Assembly: GCF_051622035.1 (NCBI RefSeq)
Contig: NC_135357.1
Location: 34,437,191 to 34,501,190 of the forward strand
Source: Arctopsyche grandis
Taxonomy: Eukaryota > Arthropoda > Insecta > Trichoptera > Hydropsychidae
Direction of reading: 5' to 3'
Length of the DNA stretch: 64,000 bases
This document shows, piece after piece, positions 35,188 to 64,000 of this stretch; the first letter of the stretch is position 1; every line of letters begins with the position of its first letter. The position numbers and the translations under genes are program-made. The notes below the pieces were generated by a model, which was given only the letters and a program-made list of their open reading frames with translations, did no database searches and was not told the origin of the DNA.

Positions 35188-35193
35188 AATAAA
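35188..35193 (+). terminator. GPATCH1 polyadenylation signal
   Basis: AATAAA 52 bp after the stop codon, followed within about 20 bp by a TTTCTTTGTTTTT stretch that could serve as the downstream element. Confidence 0.75.
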
Positions 35194-35286
35194 CGTATTG
35201 AATGTACTTTCTTTGTTTTTACTCAACTTGTACTGACAACCTCGAGAATGAGCAAAATATTAGTATTTATTAAAAAAATGTATAAA

Positions 35287-35737
35287 CTAGACTAGTGGTT
35301 AGCATATAATGATTTGAACAAAGTGCTCATGGGTTCAAACCCCACTGGTTTCTGCTGGCCAGACCTTGGATTTGTGACCCAGGTCAATCGTTTCCAGATC
35401 GAGTTTGCCATTTTATCTGATTTTCACTGAAACGGTTCCAACAAATTGGCAACCTTATCCATTTTCTAGCAAACCTCAAGTTTTCAGCAGTTTTGAATTT
35501 CGCTAAATTGTATAAAATGCAGCAAATTTACAAATCTGACCATTAATGTATCTGTGAATGTTGATTGATATGTATTTACTGAATTGATTAAAAATGCTAC
35601 AAACTTACAAATTTAACCATATGTCTCTGTGGGTATTAATTGATATGTATCTACTATTTATTATAATACTTGTATCAAATGTACAATGTTTCTGGCCAGG
35701 AAAGGGTTACCTGTTGGGCCTTCCTGGTATAAATTCA
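35287..35737 (+). mobile_element. SINE, full length, second head type
   Basis: The tRNA-like head has A box TAGTGGTTAGCATA and B box GGGTTCAAACCCC, different from the head at 11442. The body and hairpin tail (GGCCAGGAA...GGCCTTCCTGG) are the same family. It contains the unoccupied TTAA site used by the MITE at 31895. Confidence 0.82.
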
Positions 35738-36430
35738 AAATAAATAAACGGTTTATTACAGGCTACCTGTATTTTTAATATTGTAAAACGCAAAACATTA
35801 AATATCTCGAATTGAAGAATAGTGGACATCCGCCACTTTCAAATATAGCGGCTCATATGTTGAAATTTAGATACTTACAAAAAAATTCCGATATTATTTG
35901 ATTTAATTGTTCACTTACATACAAAAGCAGCCTACCTTCTCATTATGATCACAATGCAACTATGTAGTTTGGATTTTCCGATTGTTAACATACATACATA
36001 CATAATCGACGAAATTCTCCCTGTTTTCGTTGCACAGTATTACTTACGTGTGTGCGAGCAGGACACACGTAAGTATACACAGGACATATATAAGTAAGGA
36101 CACAGTATCCTACTTGCGCAAATGTAAATTAAGTTGTGCGATAGAAACAGAAATTTCCACAGCACGCCACTGATGCATATGTATCTTATCTTACATACAT
36201 ATATACGTATAAAACTGAATCGGCTTCTGTAATTCGATTCTGATTGGCTGTCGTCAAATTCGTTTCTGATTGGCTAGATTGGTCAAAGACGTTTGTGATT
36301 GGTCGGTCGTTAAATAATATCATTTTTTTTCGATTCAAATAAATTTGAATAACAAAATAGATTATGATTTTTTTCATGGTTTTCATTTCATTTCCATTTA
36401 CCGAGCGAAGCCTGGTAGCACCACTAGTTC
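35738..36430. other. Intergenic; hairpin and Helitron-like end
   Basis: 36041-36053 and 36063-36075 form a perfect 13-bp inverted repeat (TACTTACGTGTGT) with a 9-base loop. At 36236-36310 three loose copies of GATTCTGATTGGCTG / GATTGGTC occur. At 36399-36430 the motif ACCGAGCGAAGCCTGGTA, followed by CACTAG, resembles the 3' end of insect Helitron-like repeats; the same motif (ACCGAGCGAAGCCGGGTA) is at 56008. Confidence 0.4.
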
Positions 36431-48430
<12,000 letters not shown>

Positions 48431-48600
48431 GTCGTCCCTTTGTGCTGCGGCTGTCAGCGGCTGTCATTAAAACAGCTGATCACAGCCACACATCCACACC
48501 CACACCCACACCCACATCTACACTCTCATCCCCTCTCACTTATTATTCACGCACACAACAGCGCGCGCGCAACAACTCTAGCATGGGTGCATTCGCTACA
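48431..48600 (-). promoter_or_regulatory. PHAF1 5' UTR and promoter zone
   Basis: Upstream of the ATG at 48430: on the plus strand, CCAACATGTCGTCCC then CAGCTGATCACAGCC and a CACACCCACACCCACACC tract (48486-48520), then GCGCGCGCAACAAC (48560-48575). No TATA box was seen, as usual for a CpG-type housekeeping promoter. The transcription start cannot be placed. Confidence 0.45.
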
Positions 48601-48807
48601 ATTTGCGCAAATTATTTTACCGAATGCGACGTCGTACTACGTAATTGTTCAATATTGCGCGACCCTGAATTATTTTCGTAGCTTTTAAATGCGACGATTA
48701 ATTGATTCTTCCTCATATACCCGCTCTTCCGGTTGCGCTCCCACTCCATGACAAAAAGATGCATGTGTTTGGGAGCATCTGGCATTGTAGGCTTTAACCT
48801 GGCACAT

Positions 48808-49918
48808 GGTAATTGGACTATTCGTCACATTGCGGTGGTCACAAAGACAATTTTTGCCATGAAAATCGCGAATACACAATATTTGGCACTCAAGTTCTCG
48901 TTAGTATGATGGACTTTTCAGTAAAAGTCTGAATTCTCGACAGGACGGAGACCGCTAGGTCGGAAAGTAGGCTCAGTCGACCCGACTATAGTTTATGGCA
49001 GGCTACGAAAGTGATATAAGAATTAAATAACAAAAAAAGCGATGCTTCTGCAGTCCAAACGAGAATTTTGAAAGATTTTTAATTGGAAACGAGCAGTACA
49101 CGATTGAAATTGACGAAAGGAAGTTACATACATATGTGCCAGGGTTCGTTGATTACTGGTAACAAAGTCACTAAAATCTCTAACGGAATATCTGGCAGCC
49201 GAAAAGTCGGTAAAAGTCTGAATTCTCGACAGGACGGAGACCGCTAGGTCGGAAAGGAGGCTCGGTCGACCCGTTCCTTCCTGTGATTGGCTACTCTTTG
49301 CGATTCCAATAGTATTGCCGTGCCCTGAATTATGTAACTCAACTTTTACCCGATGAAATACTCCCGACATAAACTGCCCGATTCGAATATAATTTCGGAC
49401 GGTTGGGCAGCGTACGGAAATATACTCCACATATTGCGAATGGAATATACACACATTCGTTTGTGGTTCAACACAAATGCATCTAAATATGAATCAAAAC
49501 GGGTACGCGTAGTGCCAAATTGACGCTTCATCTTTCTTCTTACACGCATCCACATATTTTCTACAATTTGCGTATGTATTTTTCACTATCATTTGGATCC
49601 ACGAAATTATCCTGGTGAACCACTTTTACCGGAATTCGGAATATTTCCGTAAGCTTCCCAACCGTCCGAAATTATATGCGAACCTGGCAGTATGTGTCGG
49701 AGTATTTCATTAGGTAAAAGTCGAGTTAATTCAGGGCACGGCAATACTATTGGCATCACAAAGAGTAGCCAATCACAGGAAGGAACGGGTTGACTGAGCC
49801 TCTTTTCCGACCTAGCAGTCTCCGTCCTGTCGAGAATTCAGACTTTTACCGATTTTTCGGCTGCCAGATATTCCGTTATAGAGATTTTAGTGACTTTGTG
49901 AACAGTTATCACCGAACC
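48808..49918 (-). mobile_element. hAT-derived MITE, copy 5, split by an insertion
   Basis: The left half 48808-48919 (GGTAATTGGACTATTCGTCA to GATGGACTTTTC) and right half 49851-49918 (GATTTTTCGGCTGCC to ACCGAACC) join into one normal-length copy once the element at 48920-49850 is ignored. Outer duplication: CTGGCACAT and CTGGTACAT, 8 bp with one change. Confidence 0.85.
48920..49850. mobile_element. TIR element inserted in the MITE
   Basis: Left end AGTAAAAGTCTGAATTCTCG; right end, complemented, GGTAAAAGTCTGAATTCTCG; the TIRs continue about 60 bp (ACAGGACGGAGACC...). The bases GACTTTTC (48912-48919) and GATTTTTC (49851-49858) form a probable 8-bp duplication of the MITE target, pointing to a second hAT-type element. 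Its left part also contains an inverted copy of DNA that lies outside its right end (see inverted repeat). Confidence 0.75.
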
Positions 49919-50076
49919 CTGGTACATATGTATGTAACTTCCTTTCGTCAATTTCAATCGTGTACTGCTCGTTTCCAATTAACAATCTTTCAAAATTCTC
50001 GTTTGGGCTGCAGAAGCATCGCTTTTTTTGTTATTTAATTCTTATATCACTTTCGTAGCCTGCCATAAACTATAGT
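48985..50076. repeat. Long inverted repeat, arms about 437 bp
   Basis: Arms 48985-49423 and 49641-50076 are complementary with only scattered mismatches (roughly 95% by eye), separated by 217 bp. Each arm includes the MITE right half, the TIR of the inserted element and flanking DNA (ACTATAGTTTATGGCAGG at the outer tip). A transcript across it would fold into a long hairpin. Confidence 0.88.
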
Positions 50077-50515
50077 CGATCCGATTAGAGTGAGACTTAC
50101 GAAAACCAAGCCTCTGTCGCATTCGTGCAGTGTGTTGTAATAAGTAAAGAGCGGCGCAACATTACGCTGAAACGGGTTAACCTTTTATTTGCTTTCTAGA
50201 GAGCAAAACAAAGGTTTAAAAAAAACCCTTTTAATTCGAGCTAGCGCATCCTAGGGCCGCTCAGTATTAATAAGTAGAGATACGCGCGACCGTGCTAACC
50301 ATTGTCAATTTCAATTGCCAACCTTTTTTTTTGCTCTTTAGCTTTGTAGTTTGCCCTTTTTCCTAGAAAATAGCACGGTCGCGATGCGCTATAGTAATAA
50401 GGTCCACTTTACGGCACAATCTCTGAGTTGATGAAGACTCAAAAAATGAACTCGTATCAGGAGAACTTTCGTATGCTCCACCCATGAATGTCAAGCATAT
50501 ACACATACTTGTCCC
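50077..50515. other. Intergenic repeats
   Basis: 50088-50150 carries GTGAGACTTACGAAAACC and TGTCGCATTCGTGCAGTGTG, related to 62750-62825 and, inverted, to 63200-63290. 50284-50297 (GCGCGACCGTGCTA) is repeated inverted at 50371-50384. No gene. Confidence 0.5.
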
Positions 50516-50728
50516 GGTAATTAAATTATTACACACATTGCCATCGCCTTAAAGACAACTTTTGCCATGAAAATCGCGAATACGAAATATTTGGCACTCG
50601 AGATCTCGTTAGCCTCGTTAGTATAATAGTTAACGTTAGTATGATGGACTTTTCGGCTGCCAGATGTTCCATTATAGAGATTTTAGTGACTTTTGGGTGA
50701 GCGCTTTGTGGGCAATAATCACCGAACC
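50516..50728 (-). mobile_element. hAT-derived MITE, copy 6
   Basis: Starts GGTAATTAAATTATTACACA and ends AATAATCACCGAACC. Flanked by ACTTGTCC on both sides with one base of slack (8-bp duplication). Carries the longer central segment CGTTAGTATAATAGTTAACG. Confidence 0.85.
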
Positions 50729-51559
50729 ACTTGTCCCATATTATGTTCTAATGGTACGAGTTCATCTTTCGAGTCTCCATCAATTCAGAATTTGTGCCGT
50801 AAGATGGACCTTATTACTAAGCTACAGCGCGACCTGCGCACCATTGTTCATTTTTATCCACCAAATTTGTTTTTAAAGTTTTTAAATCCACCAAAATCCA
50901 TATAAAATAAAAGTATTATTTAAAAGATTTAGTATCTAACTCCCATTCGTAGATATCATACCAGCATATCTTTATCCCAAATATCGATAGATAAATTTTA
51001 AAAATATATATTTCTATGGTTTAAAACTTCACTTTTTTTCCAAGGATCGACAATATTCCAAAATATTCAAAAAATATTTCAAATCCTCAGATATCACAAA
51101 ATGCATTTTTTTTCTCGGATAAATACTTCTCAAATTGAAAGAAGCTGTGTTACAATTTTCAATTTGATTGTTAGAAAGGTTTAGGGGTTATGTTTAATTT
51201 ATAAAACCTAGTGTTTTTACCGCTACTTAAATTTAAAAATACGCGGACTCTCATAGTTTTCAGAATATTCGGGCGGTCCTTGATTTACTATTAATGAGTC
51301 AACGGTAATTTTCTTTAATATTTATTTTTATTCGATCAAAAGTGATCAAATAATAGCAAAATACTTACCTTAACTACATCAAGTAAAATAAATTAGAATG
51401 GAAGAATTCAACACCTTCATTGGTTTTGTTTTACTTACCAAACAATTTGCTATTTTTTGTGCTGAAATTTTAAGAAAAATATGTCGCTCTAATAAAAATT
51501 CAAATCCAAAGTTGCCTCTTTGATTTCAAATCGAAATTGTATAGGTAAATACGTCATAT
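50729..51559. other. AT-rich intergenic
   Basis: Nothing recognisable; the frames at 50664-50905 overlap the MITE and are not convincing. Confidence 0.4.
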
Positions 51560-51960
51560 ATTTTTCCTTGGTCACTCTAATCTAAGGTGACTATTTTTTC
51601 TAAATTGAAAACCGGGATATTTAATCAAAAAAAAAAAATCTAAATACTTTGATTATTATTAACTAACATAAAGAATTCATTTTCTTGAATGCTCTTATAA
51701 AATTCTACACAACTGGTTAAAATTATTCTTATCGATTAGCAAACATTTTAAAACATTCAATATTGAGTTTTATCACTGGACCACATATTGTTCATCGAAG
51801 AAAAAAGTCCTTCGGCAGATGCATATGTTCCTGGTAAATAAAGGCAATATTTGACTAATTTGTCAATATTTTTGTAGTGTGTATCATTTTCGCTGAAGGC
51901 TTTGTATATTTAAATTCTAACTACTTACCCGGACAGATACTCAAAAGCACCAGTACTGTA
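51560..51960 (-). pseudogene. hAT transposase C-terminus
   Basis: The minus strand gives YLPGTYASAEGLFSSMNNMW, then SSDKTQY, and further CVEFYKSIQENEFF. This is the hAT dimerisation block (P.TSAS.ER.FS.MN.IW...K) and its tail. Stops are present. At its lower end CCCGGTTTTCAA...TAGTCACC may be the worn terminus. Confidence 0.65.
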
Positions 51961-51991
51961 ATGGTAATTTTTTTATAAATTACTGATTGGA

Positions 51992-52310
51992 TTGGTGTGC
52001 AATCCTCTAATTGAACTTCAATGTTCCCAGCAAACTCAGATACCGAGATTCTCCTCACCTGAGGCACGTACTAATTTAATGGTTTCGTCCCCTGTCGCCA
52101 GGGGCATCAAGCACCTCAATCGGATTTCTATTGGTTTGGATTTGTTCAATCTAAAATATACTGATCTGGTTGAGGGATTGTTTAGTTTGGGATCGTAGCA
52201 TGTTATGTTTTTATATTTGTTTTATAATTTTCTTTTGTGTAGCCATAGTGAAGACTTGGAGCTAATCTATAAAGTCACTATGACGAAATTGTATAAAAAT
52301 AAATAAAACA
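51992..52310 (+). pseudogene. LINE C-terminus and 3' UTR
   Basis: The frame SPEARTNLMVSSPVARGIKH then LNRISIGLDLFN ends at a TAG at 52196; the 3' UTR has GTAGCCATAGTGAAGACTTG and GTCACTATGACGAA, and ends in AATAAATAAAA. This is the same family as 21290-22180 and serves as its uninterrupted reference. Confidence 0.72.
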
Positions 52311-53514
52311 GTACGAATGGTCACCTTACTTTAACCGAAATGACCGAGCGATCTCAATCGCTTGAAACGACAACTACAAACCTAGCTTTCTCGATTTTTC
52401 GAGCGCCAATAATATGTATTGAACATATGTGGGTATCAATTATTTTTTCTAATCACAGTATAAACTGCTAAAAGAGCAAATACAATTCTAAGCATTCGTA
52501 CTACACTCCTGAGCTTAGTTGGACGCATGCGCATTCGTCTTCAAATCGGCGAACAACGACCGCGTTCCCTTCGAAGCTTGCAAGGCGCTTTCGGCGACCC
52601 AACGCTAGATGACCATATTGAAACGCTCTTCGATTGTAGCATTCGAATGTCGCAGCTGATGCGGAAACGCAGTCGCAGAAGAGCGCGCGCTAGCAGCTGC
52701 CGTTGTTTTGACGGACAAACGACAAGCGACCAACGCGTCGCAAAACGCGTAAACATTTCGGCGAACACAACTGTGACGCCGTTTAATGTTTTCGCCATCA
52801 AAACACGCCAAATGACGTCACCGATCAAAACAAATAAACAGAACGAGATAAAACCTTTCATGCATCGAGAGCAAATATGATTTTCAGGGATGGACGCGAG
52901 CGTTCGCTCCCGCGGCCATGACCGATTCTAGTTTCGAGGGTGTAGCGTTTTGCGTATCGCATTTCGCATCGTCACCGATCCGATGGACGGCCTCGCGCAA
53001 CGTTGCTTGCTCGTCGCATTTCTTCTGCGACGCATGATTCATCCGTTACGCAATTGCGAATTCTAAATATGGGTCAGGGTGAACTGGTTCTCCGATAATT
53101 CGAATTTTCGAAAACTGCGTTATTCGAAATTTGAACGTTCTTTTGTTTTTGAAACACTAGCCGTGGCGGCCATTTTGTTCGCGTACAAATTGCGCTAATG
53201 GCGGGTTCGATGTTTCTTTTTCAGCTGTAGCCATTCTCAACGAGAACTTGGAATTAATAAAGCCTTCGTGATCATTTTGACGTGCAAAATTTGTTTGGCG
53301 CCTTTTTCAGTATTTGAGAACCAACATATGAGTAGGTTTTGGATGATGAATGAGTAATGAGACCAGATGTTGTTGGTTTATTTGCTTTGAGTTATTATCT
53401 CGGCATAAATATTATGAATTCACATTTACAAGATAAACAAATTGGTCCAATTTTCTCTTACGATATCTAAAAGTAAATAAACAGTAAAACAAAAATAAGA
53501 AACGACTTTTTTTT
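52311..53514. other. CpG-rich intergenic segment
   Basis: 52500-53060 is CpG-rich with many GCGAAAACGC/GCGCGC motifs. A 117-codon plus frame (52527-52880) exists but shows no domain and its composition follows the CpG content, so I do not call it. GGCGGCCATTTTG at 53166 is a YY1-type site. No transcript evidence. Confidence 0.4.
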
Positions 53515-54556
53515 TTTTATCAAAAATCAACTTTATTGAATCAAAATCACTTATATATATATAAATATATATAAACTTGTCATCTAATTACACGTATTAT
53601 TCAGAGAAGAGAAATCTATTATTTTATTTTATGTTTGACAAAATTGTGCTATAATTGTCAGCATACTCTCACTATTATATACTTTTCTCTATTTTAAATT
53701 CACAATTATCACATCTTTAACAGTTTATACCTGGATTTATAAACTCCGTAGTTTTTCCTCGTAATACGATCCTCGAGTCGCAGTGTGCGTACAAGAGAAA
53801 TAAAGTTAAAAAAAAATCACTAACACAATCGATTGAACATAATTAATATGTATGACTACATTGAAATACAAAATAAATAATTACGCACGTACGTAAAATA
53901 AAAAAATAAACTTAATTGTAAGAGCACGTAAAGGTTAGAAGATTAGCGAAAGCAAATGCGCATAAAAAATCATATATATATATATAGATATGCACATTTG
54001 AGAACGTAAACGTCGCCTTTGATAATAATAATAGATAAAGAAATGCAAAATATACATAAAGATTGGATTTCGTCAATAAATCAAGCGAATTCATAGCTTA
54101 CACATACACAACTAAATTATAAAATAGAATGTTAATTAAAGCTCTGTTAATTTAATGTACATTTTCAAACGGTTCAAATATAAAAATATATATATATGTT
54201 GAAACGAACGCATCGACTCTTATCAAACTTATTCCCTATTAAGTTACTCGAACGTAATGCAGATTTTTAAATTTTATTAAATTTCAAAGCGTTAACACAA
54301 TTGTATCAAATGATTATCATCGCTGACAAATAAAGGTTCATTATTCTAATCACTGGAAATAACGTAAAGCTTAATACGAAACGTGGAAATTATAATTACA
54401 TAAAATTAAATGGCAAAATCGACTGTTGTCATATTTGGAAGAATAAAATAATCTTAACTGACTGCCATTCCTGATGATGTCAAACAAATAATAGATACAA
54501 TTATATTCGATGAGCTGCCACTGTTTTCTTTTTATTAAATATATAATACATATATA

Positions 54557-54651
<95 letters not shown>

Positions 54652-55055
54652 ACACATTATTAAATTAAAAAATGCACTAAAATAATACTTGATTAATGTT
54701 AAACGTGTCAACGGGTACGATCATAATTTGATATGAATAATTGATTTGTATATAATAATAATAAACATCAAAGGTAACAGGTAGTGTTATATTAGTTAAT
54801 ATAATTAAACCTCGACGAGGTTTAAAAATCTATATGTACAAAATAAATACTATAGAAAAAAATGTCTTTTCATAATTCGGAATCTGTAAAAAATATTGTA
54901 CGTCACCGTTTCACAATTAAAATATGGCACCACGCAATTTTATATCATGATCATTAAATTATAAATACATCAAAGTTCAAAAACTATTGTCCCCCGTGAT
55001 GGAAAAAGCTACGCAGAATCTATACAAAATCAATCAGATCAGTCGAGCCAAGCGT
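53515..55055 (-). other. 3' UTR of d4/DPF, with polyA signal
   Basis: Directly downstream of the stop at 55056. AATAAA on the minus strand at 53532-53537, followed by a T/A-rich stretch and an A-run, marks a likely polyadenylation site. AT-rich and without frames; includes an (AT)n array at 54559-54648. Confidence 0.55.

Positions 55056-64000
<8,945 letters not shown>

Noticed and set aside
52527-52880. 117-codon frame in CpG-rich DNA
   Set aside because: No domain, no splice context, and composition explained by CpG content.

Overview
This window is nuclear DNA from an insect. The evidence is AT-rich sequence with long (AT)n arrays, spliced genes with short introns and GT-AG junctions, C2H2 zinc-finger genes with the arthropod-type ZAD domain, and a dense load of hAT, piggyBac, PIF/Harbinger, LINE, SINE and LTR debris. 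I could not fix the order (moth, caddisfly or other) from sequence alone.

Layout. 1-170: first exon of a ZAD-like gene running off the left edge (minus). 0.4-9 kb: decayed transposons (MULE-like, a complete hAT unit with target duplication, PIF/Harbinger), a solo LTR, minisatellite and SINE. 10.3-11.5 kb: an intronless 402-codon ORF with a P-loop near its C-terminus, unlike its surroundings, cut short by a SINE; this is the best candidate for an undescribed or foreign (possibly virus-derived) gene. 13-19.5 kb: LTR, a MADF-encoding TIR element, CpG-rich repeats, a foldback element, LINE and hAT fragments. 19.8-26.3 kb: two tandem paralogous ZAD-C2H2 genes (13 and 7 fingers), each with a copy of the same hAT-derived MITE about 100 bp upstream. 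26.3-30.8 kb: repeats. 30.9-35.1 kb: a complete 10-exon GPATCH1 homologue (plus). 36.4-48.6 kb: a complete 10-exon PHAF1/UPF0183 (C16orf70) homologue (minus) with a long AT-rich 3' region and a very GC-rich promoter/intron 1. 48.8-53.5 kb: nested MITE and inverted duplication, hAT and LINE relics, CpG-rich DNA. 53.5-64 kb: the 3' half of a d4/DPF double-PHD gene (minus, runs off the right edge) with two alternative ends.

The genes do not form a pathway: GPATCH1 is a splicing factor, PHAF1 an autophagy factor, d4/DPF a chromatin reader, and the ZAD proteins are DNA-binding regulators. The most informative features are the alternative terminal exon of d4/DPF, which would give a half-PHD isoform like vertebrate DPF3a, the orphan P-loop ORF, and the layered transposon insertions whose order can be read from target-site duplications and empty sites in sister copies.
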